A stretch of DNA of 64,000 nucleotides from Tsukamurella conjunctivitidis (GTDB lineage: Bacteria > Actinomycetota > Actinomycetes > Mycobacteriales > Mycobacteriaceae). Of the stretch, positions 26,451-35,590 are shown in pieces. A program made the translations under genes and the position numbers. How positions within the stretch are numbered: position 1 is the stretch's first letter; the number at the start of each line of letters is the position of its first letter. Location of the stretch: the NCBI RefSeq assembly GCF_007858475.1, contig NZ_VIGX01000002.1, positions 186,001 to 250,000 on the forward strand. The letters run 5' to 3'. The notes beneath the pieces are model-generated. The model was not told the origin of the DNA, ran no database searches, and saw nothing but the letters and a program-made list of their open reading frames with translations.

Positions 26451-27943
26451 GCCCCGGTCCGCCCGTCCGTGAACCGCTCCCAGGCCCTGCGGATCTCGGG
26501 CGACGGGTCGTAGACGACGCGGTTGCGGTCGTCGATCACCAGCGTCGCGCGGGAGGTGCCGTTGTAGGTCGGCCACTCGCTCGCGGGATGACCGGTGCGC
26601 GCGAAGGTGATCCAGTCGCGCTGCATGCCGTCGGAGACCCGCATCGCGACGCGGCGATCGCCCAGCGCGCCGAGCACCCAGCCCGTGGTCCCGTGGTAGA
26701 CGCCGAAGACCGCCATGAGCTCCGAGGCGTGCGTCGCACCGTAGCCCAGCAGGTCGAGCGTCTTGGGGGAGAAGTCGTAGCGGTAGAAGTACGTCGGCGC
26801 GTGCTTGGCGTGCGCCTGCGCGATGCGCAGCGACGGAGCCCAGAACATGAAGTCGCCGACGATCCGGTTCAGGGAAGCGGTACCGGGGAAGCCGGGATAC
26901 GCCTCGGACAGCGGCGCGAACCGATCGAGTCCCGCTCCGACGGTGTGCGCGACTCGCTCCGCCGAGGGCCTGCCCATCCCCGGCATCTTCGTGAACAGCG
27001 TCGCCTCGGTGCGGTTGGTGCCGATGATGAGCGGCACGTCCGCGCCCCGGCCGGCGGCGATCGCCACCTCGGGATCCTCCGGGAGGTAGTCACCGTCGAC
27101 CGTGGGGCCGTACGGGATCACGCCCAGTTGCTCGCGGTTGAGCTCGCCCATGAGCCGGTTCCCGGCCCGCCCCAGTTCCTCCGAGGTGGCCGCATCGATC
27201 CGCTCGGGCCCGCCGAGCATCTCGACGAAGCGCTTGCCCCAGCCGCGGGCGGTGACCGCGTCGACCGTCAGGCCGGGGGCCGAGCTCTGTGCGATCGCGC
27301 GGTGGAACAGGCCGCGGGCGGCGGGAGTGGCCAGCAGGGTGGTGACGGCGTTGCCGCCGGCGCTCTCGCCGAAGATCGTGACGTTGCCCGGGTCGCCGCC
27401 GAAGACGGCGATGTTGCGCTGCACCCACTCGAGGGCCGCGACCTGATCCCGCAGGCCGAGGTTGCCGTCGATGGGGCGGTCGTCGGTGGAGAACTCCGTC
27501 AGGTCGAGGTACCCGAGGGCGCCGAGGCGGTAGTTGATCGAGACGAAGACCACGTCGCCGCGCTCGACCAGCGAATTGCCGTAGTAGAGCGGCGTGGCCG
27601 AGCTGCCCATGAGGTAGGCGCCGCCGTGCAGGAAGACCATGACGGGCCGCGGCGCGGTGGCCGGGCGCGCCGGGGTCACCACGTTGAGGGTGAGCGCGTC
27701 CTCGCTGGTCGGCTGATACTCGCGGAACCCGACCAACGTGTACTTCTTGTTCTGCGGCGCCGCCGCGCTGAACTCCGTCGCGGCGCGCACGCCCGCCCAG
27801 GGCTCGACCGGCTGCGGCGCCCTGTAGCGCAGCGGCCCTACCGGTGGCTGTGCGTACGGGATCCCGCGGAAGGCGTGCACCGTCCGCTGGTCGCGGCCGG
27901 AGATCTCGCCACTGTCGATTCGTACCCGCGGGCCGTCGGTCAT
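26447..27943 (-). CDS. Type B carboxylesterase/lipase (second gene of the WS/DGAT operon)
   Basis: Alpha/beta-hydrolase of 498 aa with MVFLHGGAYLMGS, nucleophile Ser194 in GESAGG, acid in GTNRTEATLF and His in YGATHASELMAVFG. No secretion signal. ATG at 27943 overlaps the WS/DGAT stop (ATGA) and its own stop overlaps the next esterase start, so all three genes are translationally coupled. Close paralogy with the next gene indicates a tandem duplication. Esterases next to a wax-ester/triacylglycerol synthase suggest turnover of the same storage lipids; this is inference. Confidence 0.9.
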   Translation of the reverse strand: MTDGPRVRIDSGEISGRDQRTVHAFRGIPYAQPPVGPLRYRAPQPVEPWAGVRAATEFSAAAPQNKKYTLVGFREYQPTSEDALTLNVVTPARPATAPRPVMVFLHGGAYLMGSSATPLYYGNSLVERGDVVFVSINYRLGALGYLDLTEFSTDDRPIDGNLGLRDQVAALEWVQRNIAVFGGDPGNVTIFGESAGGNAVTTLLATPAARGLFHRAIAQSSAPGLTVDAVTARGWGKRFVEMLGGPERIDAATSEELGRAGNRLMGELNREQLGVIPYGPTVDGDYLPEDPEVAIAAGRGADVPLIIGTNRTEATLFTKMPGMGRPSAERVAHTVGAGLDRFAPLSEAYPGFPGTASLNRIVGDFMFWAPSLRIAQAHAKHAPTYFYRYDFSPKTLDLLGYGATHASELMAVFGVYHGTTGWVLGALGDRRVAMRVSDGMQRDWITFARTGHPASEWPTYNGTSRATLVIDDRNRVVYDPSPEIRRAWERFTDGRTGA

Positions 27944-29367
27944 TGCTCTGCGCTCTCCTCGTTCCCGGCCGCGTCGACGGCCGCGACCAGTGCGGCGATA
28001 TCGCGCTCGAAGGCGCGGACGATCGGCCACGGGTCGGGCACCTGCTTCTTGCAGGCGATCACACCGATGTTCAGTGTGCCCTCCTGGGAGAAGACCGTCA
28101 CATTGAGGCCCGCGCCGTGGAAGACCGGGCCGAGCGGGTACATCGAGTGGATCCGCGCGCCCAGGAAGTACAGCGGGATATCGGGCCCGGGGACGTTGGA
28201 GATCACGAGGTTGTAGACCACCGGGTGCAGCTCGGGCAGGTTCCTGTCGCCGTAGATCCGGGCACCCATCTGCATGATCGACGCCGGCGCGAACTGTGCC
28301 CACGAGCGCAGCAGGTTGTCGTCGAGCTCGCCGTGGTGCTCCTTGCTCGTCGCGACGCGCTCCCGGATCGCCTCCAGCCGCTCGACGGGTCCGTCGACGT
28401 CCGTGGTCATCCGGGTGAACATGCCCGTGACCTTGTTCGTGCCCTCGGTGAGCGTCGCGCCGATCTCGGCCTGGTGCACCGAGACGGGGATCATCGCGAC
28501 CAGCGGCTGCTCCGGCAACTCGCCGCGGTCGTGCAGGAACTCGCGCATCGCGCCGGAGCAGGCCGCGAGCACCACGTCGTTGACCTTGACGCCGAAGTGG
28601 TCCTTGATCTTCTTGACGTCCGCCAGCGGCACCGCGGCGAAGGCGATGGCGCGGTGGCCCGTGATCGAGCTGTTGAGCGAGGTGCGGGGCGCGCTGAACG
28701 GGGCCGGCATCGCGGCGCCGCGGCGCGAGCGGGTCCACCACTTGACCGGGACGGGGAGGGTGCGCGGCAGCAGCGAGACCAGTGACAGGGGCCGGAGCAG
28801 GACGTTCTTCGCGCCGTCGGCGGCGAGCGCGAGCACGGGCGCGCCGCCGGTGGACTTGTCCACCATCGCAGGGTCGAGAGCGGGCGGCTCCGGCGTCAGC
28901 GCGCACAACTGGGCCATCAGGCCCGCTCCGGTCACGCCGTCGACGCCGGCGTGGTGCATGCGCATCATGATCGCGATCCGCCCGTCGGCCAGTCCCTCGA
29001 TGACCCACATCTCCCACAGCGGCTTGCTGCGGTCGAGGGGCAGGCCCGCGACGTGGGCGCACAGCTCGGCGAGTTCGGTCTGCCCGCCGGGCGCGGGGAC
29101 GGCGACGCGGTGCACGTGCGCCTCGATGTCGAAGGACTCGTCCTCGACCCACACCGGGTGGTCGAGGTTGACCACGGAGTCGTGCAGCTTGCGCCGGAAG
29201 GCCGGCATCGCGGTGATCCGCCGCGCCAGCTCACCGCGCAGGTCCTCGAACCGGTACCCGCCCTCGACGGTGCCGGGATCCAGCTCCAGGATCCCGCTCA
29301 CGTGCATCAGCTGGGATCGGGACTCGAGGTACAGGAACGAGGCGTCCAGTCCGCTGAGTCGTTCCAT
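27940..29367 (-). CDS. Wax ester synthase/diacylglycerol acyltransferase (WS/DGAT)
   Basis: Bifunctional acyltransferase of 475 aa. The N-terminal signature MERLSGLDASFLYLES and the catalytic motif HHAGVDG (residues 138-144) are exact for the family, and the C-terminal NLVISNVPGPDIPLYFLGAR motif is present. It esterifies acyl-CoA to diacylglycerol or a fatty alcohol at the membrane or lipid droplet. ATG at 29367 has GGGGGAA upstream; a longer frame from 29442 is unlikely. First gene of a three-gene operon whose promoter carries a KstR-like operator. Confidence 0.93.
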   Translation of the reverse strand: MERLSGLDASFLYLESRSQLMHVSGILELDPGTVEGGYRFEDLRGELARRITAMPAFRRKLHDSVVNLDHPVWVEDESFDIEAHVHRVAVPAPGGQTELAELCAHVAGLPLDRSKPLWEMWVIEGLADGRIAIMMRMHHAGVDGVTGAGLMAQLCALTPEPPALDPAMVDKSTGGAPVLALAADGAKNVLLRPLSLVSLLPRTLPVPVKWWTRSRRGAAMPAPFSAPRTSLNSSITGHRAIAFAAVPLADVKKIKDHFGVKVNDVVLAACSGAMREFLHDRGELPEQPLVAMIPVSVHQAEIGATLTEGTNKVTGMFTRMTTDVDGPVERLEAIRERVATSKEHHGELDDNLLRSWAQFAPASIMQMGARIYGDRNLPELHPVVYNLVISNVPGPDIPLYFLGARIHSMYPLGPVFHGAGLNVTVFSQEGTLNIGVIACKKQVPDPWPIVRAFERDIAALVAAVDAAGNEESAEQ

Positions 29368-29427
29368 GCTGTTCCCCCAGGTTGTCCGTGGTGATGTCGG
29401 CCGGTGGCGATGTCTGGCTCGGGTGAG

Positions 29428-29446
29428 TGAAACCTGTTCCACTATA
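29428..29446 (-). promoter_or_regulatory. WS/DGAT operon promoter with KstR-consensus operator
   Basis: On the minus strand TATAGT (29446-29441) is a good -10. The adjoining 29441-29428 reads TGGAACAGGTTTCA, which fits the TNNAACNNGTTNNA consensus of KstR-type TetR repressors at every fixed position. It lies at the likely transcription start, an ideal repression site. About 60 nt of leader precede the ATG. Confidence 0.6.
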
Positions 29447-29520
29447 GGTGGTGGGTGGAGCGGGCGTGCGCGGTCCGCGACGCGAGCGCGGCGCCGCTGA
29501 GGCGCGGAAGCGGTCTTCTC

Positions 29521-29539
29521 CTACACCCTGTAGTTGACG
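29521..29539 (+). promoter_or_regulatory. hemL promoter region with the shared hem motif
   Basis: CTACACCCTGTAGTT (29521-29535) matches the hemA leader motif CTAC-N3-CTGTAGTT at all 12 fixed positions. It overlaps TTGACG (29534-29539), a -35-like hexamer. GAGACT at 29556-29561 could be the -10, placing the transcript start at or next to the GTG at 29569. Confidence 0.55.
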
Positions 29540-29568
29540 ACTTGCCCTCGTTTGGGAGACTGGAGGTC

Positions 29569-30894
29569 GTGAGTTCTCCCCTTACCCCCGGTAGCGACAC
29601 TGCGGCCCCGGCCAGCGCGGCCCTGTTCGACCGCGCCGCCCGCTCCATCCCCGGCGGGGTGAACTCCCCGGTGCGCGCCTTCTCCGCCGTCGGTGGCACC
29701 CCGCGCTTCATCGTCTCGGCGTCCGGCTCGCAGCTGGTCGACGCCGACGGCAAGCGCTACGTCGATCTCGTCTCCAGCTGGGGGCCGATGATCCTCGGGC
29801 ACGCACACCCCGCCGTCGTCGACGCCGTGCAGCGCGCCGCCACCACCGGCCTGAGCTTCGGCGCCCCCACCGAGGCGGAGATCGCGCTCGCCGAGGAGAT
29901 CATCGCCCGCGTCGCCCCCGTCGAACGGGTCCGCCTGGTCAACTCCGGCACCGAGGCCACCATGAGCGCCGTGCGCCTGGCCCGCGGCGTCACCGGCCGC
30001 GCCAAGATCATCAAGTTCGCCGGCTGCTACCACGGCCACGTCGACGCCCTGCTCGCCGACGCCGGCTCCGGCGTCGCCACCCTGGGCCTGCCGACGAGTC
30101 CCGGCGTGACCGGCGCGCAGGCGCAGGACACCCTCGTCCTGCCCTACAACGACCTGGACGCCGTGCGCGCGGCCTTCGCGCAGTACCCGGGGCAGATCGC
30201 CGCCGTCATCACCGAGGCCGCCGCCGGCAACATGGGCGCCGTCCCGCCGCTCCCGGGCTTCAACGAGGGCCTGCGCGAGATCACCCGCGCCGACGGTGCC
30301 CTCCTCATCCTCGACGAGGTCATGACCGGCTTCCGCGTGAGCAAGGCCGGCTGGTACGGCCTCGAGCCCGTCGACGCCGACCTGTTCACCTTCGGCAAGG
30401 TCATGTCGGGCGGGCTCCCCGCCGCGGCCTTCGGCGGCTCGGCCGAGGTCATGGGGCATCTCGCGCCGCTCGGCCCCGTCTACCAGGCCGGCACGCTGTC
30501 GGGGAACCCCGTGGCCGTGGCCGCGGGCCTGGCGACCCTGCAGCACGCCACCGACGAGGTGTACGCCAAGCTCAACGCCAACTCGATCCGCCTCGGCGGG
30601 CTCATCGGCGACGCGCTCACCGCCGAGGGCGTCCGGCATCACGTCCAGTACGCCGGCAACCTCGTCTCCGTCTTCTTCACCGACGGGCCGGTCGCGGACT
30701 ACGCGCAGGCCAAGGCCGCCGAGACCTTCCGGTTCGCGCCCTTCTTCCACGCGCTGCTCGAGCAGGGGATCTACCCGCCGCCCAGCGCCTTCGAGGCCTG
30801 GTTCGTCTCCGCCGCGCTCACCGACGACGACTTCGCATCCATCGAGGCGGCTCTGCCCGCCGCCGCCCGCGCGGCCGCCGCGGCGACCGAGTAG
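29569..30894 (+). CDS. hemL: Glutamate-1-semialdehyde 2,1-aminomutase
   Basis: PLP enzyme of 441 aa that converts glutamate-1-semialdehyde (HemA product) to 5-aminolevulinate (HemB substrate). The sequence shows [47 protein letters not shown] and the Schiff-base Lys277 in [11 protein letters not shown]. The GTG at 29569 has GGAGG only 2 nt away, too close for normal use, so leaderless initiation is likely. It heads a six-gene operon: hemL, histidine phosphatase, resA, ccdA, resB, ccsB. Confidence 0.96.
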   Translation: MSSPLTPGSDTAAPASAALFDRAARSIPGGVNSPVRAFSAVGGTPRFIVSASGSQLVDADGKRYVDLVSSWGPMILGHAHPAVVDAVQRAATTGLSFGAPTEAEIALAEEIIARVAPVERVRLVNSGTEATMSAVRLARGVTGRAKIIKFAGCYHGHVDALLADAGSGVATLGLPTSPGVTGAQAQDTLVLPYNDLDAVRAAFAQYPGQIAAVITEAAAGNMGAVPPLPGFNEGLREITRADGALLILDEVMTGFRVSKAGWYGLEPVDADLFTFGKVMSGGLPAAAFGGSAEVMGHLAPLGPVYQAGTLSGNPVAVAAGLATLQHATDEVYAKLNANSIRLGGLIGDALTAEGVRHHVQYAGNLVSVFFTDGPVADYAQAKAAETFRFAPFFHALLEQGIYPPPSAFEAWFVSAALTDDDFASIEAALPAAARAAAAATE

Positions 30895-30902
30895 AAGGCC
30901 CC

Positions 30903-31544
30903 ATGACTGCCAACACCGAGACGACGATCGTGCACGTGATGCGGCACGGCGAGGTGCACAACCCCGACGGCATCCTCTACGGCCGCCTGCCCGGCTTCCG
31001 CCTGTCCGAGAAGGGCCGGGCCCAGGCGCAGACGGTGGCCGATGCGCTCGCGGACCACGACATCACCGCTGTCTTCGCCTCGCCGCTGCAGCGCGCGCAG
31101 GAGACCGCGACGCCCATCGCCGCCTCGCACGGGCTGCCGATCATCACGGACGAGGAGCTGATCGAGGCGGGGAACCAGTTCGAGGGGCTGCGGGTGGCCG
31201 TCGGCGACGGTGCGCTGCGCCAGCCCAAGCACTGGCCCAAGCTGCGCGACCCGTTCACGCCGTCGTGGGGCGAGCCCTACCTGCAGATCGCCCACCGCAT
31301 GGTCGGCGTCGTCGACATCGCCCGCGACCGGGCCCGCGGCCACGAGGCCGTCCTGGTGAGCCACCAGCTGCCCGTCGTGACGCTGCGCCGCCACCTCGAG
31401 GGCAAGCGGCTGTGGCACGACCCGCGCAACCGGCAGTGCTCGCTCGCTTCGCTCACCAGCCTCGTCTACGACGGCGACGAGCTCGTGGACATCGTGTACT
31501 CCGAGCCGGCGGGCGCCACCGACCCGCTGGTGCGCGGCGCGTGA
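30903..31544 (+). CDS. Histidine phosphatase family protein
   Basis: Protein of 213 aa of the phosphoglycerate-mutase-like histidine phosphatase superfamily. The catalytic RHG motif is at residues 14-16 (HVMRHGEVHNPDG), with the second signature FASPLQRAQETA and a late His in VLVSHQLPVV. It is probably a cytoplasmic phosphatase, not a glycolytic mutase. It lies 8 nt after hemL, as Rv0525 does in M. tuberculosis, and its stop overlaps the resA start (GTGA). The substrate is unknown. Confidence 0.88.
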   Translation: MTANTETTIVHVMRHGEVHNPDGILYGRLPGFRLSEKGRAQAQTVADALADHDITAVFASPLQRAQETATPIAASHGLPIITDEELIEAGNQFEGLRVAVGDGALRQPKHWPKLRDPFTPSWGEPYLQIAHRMVGVVDIARDRARGHEAVLVSHQLPVVTLRRHLEGKRLWHDPRNRQCSLASLTSLVYDGDELVDIVYSEPAGATDPLVRGA

Positions 31545-32131
31545 GGCCGGCCCGCCGCGTCGCCGCGCTGCTCGTCGCAGGCGCGGTCGCGTTCGGCGCA
31601 TCCGGCTGCGTGCAGCTCTCCGATCAGGCCGCCAAGGGCGGCGTGATCGCTCCCGGCGGCAAGGTCCGGCAGTTCTACGAGCCCGGGCAGCGCAGCACCG
31701 TCGAGAACCTGTCGGGGCGCAGCGTGACCGACCCGAACACCACGATCAAGCTCGCCGACTACGCCGGCAAGGTCGTCGTCATCAACGTCTGGGGCAGCTG
31801 GTGCGCCCCGTGCCGCATCGAATCGCCCGAGCTCGAGCGGACCTTCGTCGCCACCAAGGACAAGGGCGTGCAGTTCCTCGGCATCAACGTGCGGGAGACC
31901 GCCGGCGACGACGCCGCCCGCGATTTCATCGGCTCGCAGGGGCTGACCTACCCGTCGATCTACGACCCGCCCGGGAAGACCCTACTGGCCATCGGTGAGC
32001 AGTACCCGACCACCGTCGTCCCGATGACCTTCGTGCTCGACCGGCAGCACCGCGTGGCCGCCTCCTACCTCACCACCGTCGGCGAGAAGGAACTGACCGA
32101 CACCGTCGAGAAGGTTCTGGGGGAGGGCTGA
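31541..32131 (+). CDS. Thioredoxin-like lipoprotein of cytochrome c maturation (ResA/TlpA family)
   Basis: Extracytoplasmic thiol reductase of 196 aa. A short N-terminal signal ends in a lipobox ASGC with Cys23, so it is membrane-anchored. The thioredoxin active site is WCAPC (Cys88, Cys91), preceded by VVVINVWGS and followed by the cis-Pro segment [10 protein letters not shown]. It would keep the haem-binding cysteines of apocytochrome c reduced, receiving electrons from CcdA. GTG at 31541 overlaps the upstream stop; its own stop shares one base with ccdA. Confidence 0.92.
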   Translation: MRPARRVAALLVAGAVAFGASGCVQLSDQAAKGGVIAPGGKVRQFYEPGQRSTVENLSGRSVTDPNTTIKLADYAGKVVVINVWGSWCAPCRIESPELERTFVATKDKGVQFLGINVRETAGDDAARDFIGSQGLTYPSIYDPPGKTLLAIGEQYPTTVVPMTFVLDRQHRVAASYLTTVGEKELTDTVEKVLGEG

Positions 32132-32916
32132 TGGGGGACGCCTTCGCCACCGCCGCCGTCTCCGGCCCGCTGCTGCTCGCGCTCGGCGCGTGCCTGCTCG
32201 CCGGGCTGGTCTCGTTCGCCTCGCCGTGCATCGTCCCGCTCGTCCCGGGCTACCTGTCGTACCTGGCGGGGCTCGTCGGGGCCGAGGCGCCCGCTGCCAC
32301 CGTCGACGAGGCGAAGGCGGGCGTGCGCGCCGGACGCTGGCGCGTCATGGGCGCCGCGATGCTCTTCGTCGCCGGCTTCACCGTCGTCTTCCTGCTGATG
32401 ACGATGTCCGTCTTCGGGCTCGCCACGTCGATCCGGCTCAACGCCGACACCCTCATGCGGATCGGGGGCGTCATCACCATCGTCATGGGCCTCGCCTTCA
32501 TCGGCCTCGTCCCGGTGCTCGAGCGCGACGTCCGGTTCGCGCCGCGGCAGTGGACCACCCTGGCCGGCGCGCCCCTGCTCGGCGGCGTCTTCGCGCTGGG
32601 CTGGACCCCGTGCATCGGCCCCACGCTGGCCGGGATCCTGTCCATCGTCGTCGGCACCGACGCCGAGCCGGCCCGCGGCGCGATCCTCATCGTCGCCTAC
32701 TGCGTCGGCCTCGGCCTGCCCTTCATCGTCCTGGCACTCGGGTCGACGGTGGCCGTCCGCGCCGTCGGCTGGCTGCGCCGCAACTCGCGCCGCATCCAGA
32801 TCTTCGGCGGCGTGCTGATGATCGCCGTCGGCGTCGCGCTGGTCACCGGCTACTGGGCCGAGTTCATCGACCTCGTGCGCCGCATGTTCGTCTCCAACAC
32901 GGTGATGCCGATCTGA
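32131..32916 (+). CDS. ccdA: Cytochrome c biogenesis protein CcdA
   Basis: Membrane thiol-disulfide transporter of 261 aa with six predicted transmembrane helices. The two redox cysteines lie in [17 protein letters not shown] (Cys33) and [14 protein letters not shown]. It moves electrons from cytoplasmic thioredoxin across the membrane to the ResA-like lipoprotein. The ATG at 32131 and the stop at 32914-32916 share one base with the flanking genes, showing tight coupling. Confidence 0.93.
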   Translation: MGDAFATAAVSGPLLLALGACLLAGLVSFASPCIVPLVPGYLSYLAGLVGAEAPAATVDEAKAGVRAGRWRVMGAAMLFVAGFTVVFLLMTMSVFGLATSIRLNADTLMRIGGVITIVMGLAFIGLVPVLERDVRFAPRQWTTLAGAPLLGGVFALGWTPCIGPTLAGILSIVVGTDAEPARGAILIVAYCVGLGLPFIVLALGSTVAVRAVGWLRRNSRRIQIFGGVLMIAVGVALVTGYWAEFIDLVRRMFVSNTVMPI

Positions 32917-34508
32917 TGAGTACTCCTGTCAAGCAATCCTTCCCGCGCCGCGTGATCGCCACGATCCGCAACACCTGGCGATCGCTCACGTCCATGAAGA
33001 CCGCGCTGGTGCTGCTGTTCCTGCTCGCCGTCGCCGCCATGCCCGGCGCGCTGCTGCCGCAGCGCGACGTCGACTCCGCCGCCACCGCGAAGTGGATCGA
33101 CGACCACGGCACGCTCGGCGAGATCATGGACAAGCTCCAGTTCTTCGGCGTCTTCAAGTCGGTGTGGTTCACCTCCATCTACGCGCTGTTGTTCGTCTCG
33201 CTCGTCGGCTGCATCGTGCCGCGCTGCTTCGAGCACTTCCGCGCGCTCCGGACCCCGCCCGTCTCGACTCCGCGGAACCTGTCGCGGCTGCCGCGGCACA
33301 CGACCCGCGAGAGCGACGAGGACCCCGAGGCCGCCGCACGGACCGTGCTCGGCGGCCTGCGCGGATGGCGCAAGATCAGCCGGCCCGGCGGCGCGAACGA
33401 GCCCGAGGGCACTGTCACCGTCTCCGCCGAGAAGGGCTACCTCCGCGAGGCCGGCAACCTGGTCTTCCACATCTCGCTGGTGGGCATCCTCATCGCGATC
33501 GGCGTCGGGCAGCAGTTCTCCTACGAGGGCTCGCGCATCGTCATCGCGGGGGACGAGGGCTTCTGCAACACCTCGTCGAACTACGACAACTTCCGCGCCG
33601 GCAACCTCGTCGACGGGACCGGGCTCGCGCCCTTCTGTCTCAAGGCCGACGAGGTGCAGGCCACCTTCCTGCCGAACGCGCAGCCGGACATGTTCCGGAC
33701 CCTGGCCTCGTACCAGGACAGCGAGGGCCTGCGGGACGACACCTGGAAGAAGTACGCGATCGAGGTCAACAAGCCGCTCCGCATGGAGGGCGTGCGGGTC
33801 TACATGCTGGGCCACGGTTACGCCGGCACGTTCACGGTGACCTACCCGAACGGCGCCGTCCGCACGCAGACCATGCAGTTCGCGCCGCAGGACAAGATCA
33901 ACTTCCTCTCCTCGGGCGCGCTGCGCTTCGACCCGCCCGCCGAGCTGTACCGCACGGAGGACGAGCGGCGCACCAAGCAGATCGGGATCGAGGGGCTGCT
34001 GGCCCCCACCAAGCAACTCGACGGGACGCTGCTCACCTCGCGCTTCCCCGCGCCGAACGATCCGGCCGTCGCGATCGACATCTACCAGGGCGACACCGGC
34101 CTCGACACCGGCAAACCGCAGAACATCTTCTCGCTCAGCCGCGACCAGATCGACTCCAAGCGGCTGGAGAAGAAGGCCCGCGTGAACCTGAGCGTCGGGC
34201 AGTCGACCACCATCGAGGACGGCACCCAGGTCCGCTTCGACGGCGTCACCAACTTCGCGGCCCTGCAGGTCAGCCACAATCCGGCGCAGAACTGGACGCT
34301 GGTCTTCGCGATCGGGATGCTGGGCGGGCTCATCGTCTCGCTCACCGTGCGGCGCCGGCGGGTGTTCGTGCGGCTGACCCCGCGCGAGCACGGCGGTACC
34401 GTGATGGAGATCGCCGGGCTGGCCCGCACCGACGAGGCCGGATGGACCGAGGACTTCGAAGCACTGGCCGACCGCCTGGTCGGCCCCGACGGTGAGAAAG
34501 TGGCGTGA
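32916..34508 (+). CDS. resB: Cytochrome c biogenesis protein ResB
   Basis: Membrane protein of 530 aa, component of the system II haem-handling synthase. Three N-terminal helices (ALVLLFLLAVAAMPGALLP, SIYALLFVSLVGCIVPRCFE, LVFHISLVGILIAIGVG), a large extracytoplasmic domain of about 300 residues, and a C-terminal helix (WTLVFAIGMLGGLIVSLTV) match the ResB layout. It works with CcsB to deliver haem and attach it to apocytochrome c. ATG at 32916 shares its A with the ccdA stop. The ccsB start overlaps its end by 4 nt. Confidence 0.92.
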   Translation: MSTPVKQSFPRRVIATIRNTWRSLTSMKTALVLLFLLAVAAMPGALLPQRDVDSAATAKWIDDHGTLGEIMDKLQFFGVFKSVWFTSIYALLFVSLVGCIVPRCFEHFRALRTPPVSTPRNLSRLPRHTTRESDEDPEAAARTVLGGLRGWRKISRPGGANEPEGTVTVSAEKGYLREAGNLVFHISLVGILIAIGVGQQFSYEGSRIVIAGDEGFCNTSSNYDNFRAGNLVDGTGLAPFCLKADEVQATFLPNAQPDMFRTLASYQDSEGLRDDTWKKYAIEVNKPLRMEGVRVYMLGHGYAGTFTVTYPNGAVRTQTMQFAPQDKINFLSSGALRFDPPAELYRTEDERRTKQIGIEGLLAPTKQLDGTLLTSRFPAPNDPAVAIDIYQGDTGLDTGKPQNIFSLSRDQIDSKRLEKKARVNLSVGQSTTIEDGTQVRFDGVTNFAALQVSHNPAQNWTLVFAIGMLGGLIVSLTVRRRRVFVRLTPREHGGTVMEIAGLARTDEAGWTEDFEALADRLVGPDGEKVA

Positions 34509-35509
34509 CCATGGGAACCGAGACGAACGTCGACCTGGCGAACTTCGCCGACGTGCTGTTCACCAGTGCGACCGGGATCTACGCCCTCGCGCTGGTGCTG
34601 ATGGTCGTCGAGCTGGCGACGTCGCGGGTGGACGCCACGACCGCGCGAGACCGCAAGCGGGAACTCGTCGCCGCGGGCGGCGGCCCGATCGCCACCGACA
34701 CCACCCCGGGGCGGGTCGTCGACGACGGCCCCCGGCGCACGAAGTCGGAGCGCATCGGCCGCATGGGCTACGCCCTCGTGGTCGCGGGCCTGCTCGTGCA
34801 CGTCGCTTCGATCGTGCTGCGCGGCGTCGCCACCGGCCGCATGCCCTGGGGCAACATGTACGAGTTCATGTCCATCATGTGCGCGGGGGCGGTTCTGGCC
34901 TCACTGGTGCTGCTGCGTAAGCCCGAGTCGCGTCCGATCCTCGGCTTCGTGCTGGTCCCGATCCTGATCTTCATGTTCGTCGCGGAGGGCGTGCTGTACA
35001 CGACCGCCGGTCCCGTGGTGCCCTCGCTGAAGTCCTACTGGCTCGCGATCCACGTCTCGATCGTGTCGATCGGCGCCGGCATCTTCCTCGTCTCCGGCGT
35101 CGCCAGTCTGCTCTACCTCATCCGCCGCCGGTTCGAGCTGCCCGACGGTTCCGTCACCGTCACCTCCGGCATCGGCGGCCGGCTGCTGCAGGCCATCCCG
35201 AACACGCAGGTGCTCGATCGCGTGGCGTACGGCACCGTGATCGTCGCCTTCCCGCTGTTCAGCGCGGGCGTCATCTGCGGCGCGGTCTGGGCCGAGGCGG
35301 CATGGGGCCGGCCGTGGGGCTGGGACCCGAAGGAGACCACCTCGTTCATCGCGTGGGTCCTCTACGCCGCGTACCTGCACGCGCGCGCGACGTCGGTGTG
35401 GCGCAAGGCCGCGCCCTACCTGAACCTGCTCGGCTTCGCCGTGATCGTCTTCAACCTGTTCATCATCAACTACTTCGCGACGGGCAGCCTGCACTCCTAC
35501 GCCGGCTGA
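34505..35509 (+). CDS. Cytochrome c biogenesis protein CcsB/CcsA (WWD-domain haem channel)
   Basis: Membrane protein of 334 aa with about eight helices. The WWD haem-binding motif is WGRPWGWDPKETTSFIAWV, with flanking candidate haem-ligand His residues in LAIHVSIVSIG and AAYLHARATS. It exports haem and ligates it to CxxCH sites with ResB. GTG at 34505 overlaps the resB stop (GTGA); an in-frame ATG follows at 34511. It is the last gene of the hemL operon, and a strong hairpin follows. Confidence 0.93.
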   Translation: MTMGTETNVDLANFADVLFTSATGIYALALVLMVVELATSRVDATTARDRKRELVAAGGGPIATDTTPGRVVDDGPRRTKSERIGRMGYALVVAGLLVHVASIVLRGVATGRMPWGNMYEFMSIMCAGAVLASLVLLRKPESRPILGFVLVPILIFMFVAEGVLYTTAGPVVPSLKSYWLAIHVSIVSIGAGIFLVSGVASLLYLIRRRFELPDGSVTVTSGIGGRLLQAIPNTQVLDRVAYGTVIVAFPLFSAGVICGAVWAEAAWGRPWGWDPKETTSFIAWVLYAAYLHARATSVWRKAAPYLNLLGFAVIVFNLFIINYFATGSLHSYAG

Positions 35510-35535
35510 GTTCGCGCCGGGTACCCGCGTACGCA

Positions 35536-35578
35536 AAGGGCGCCGCCCCGCCGAGGAACTCGGTGGAGCGGCGCCCTT
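35536..35578. terminator. Strong bidirectional terminator
   Basis: AAGGGCGCCGC (35536-35546) pairs perfectly with GCGGCGCCCTT (35568-35578). The interior continues as CCGCCGAG / CTCGGTGG with a single non-canonical pair. It lies between convergent ccsB and bldC-like genes. Confidence 0.85.
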
Positions 35579-35590
35579 CGCCGTTCGGGG

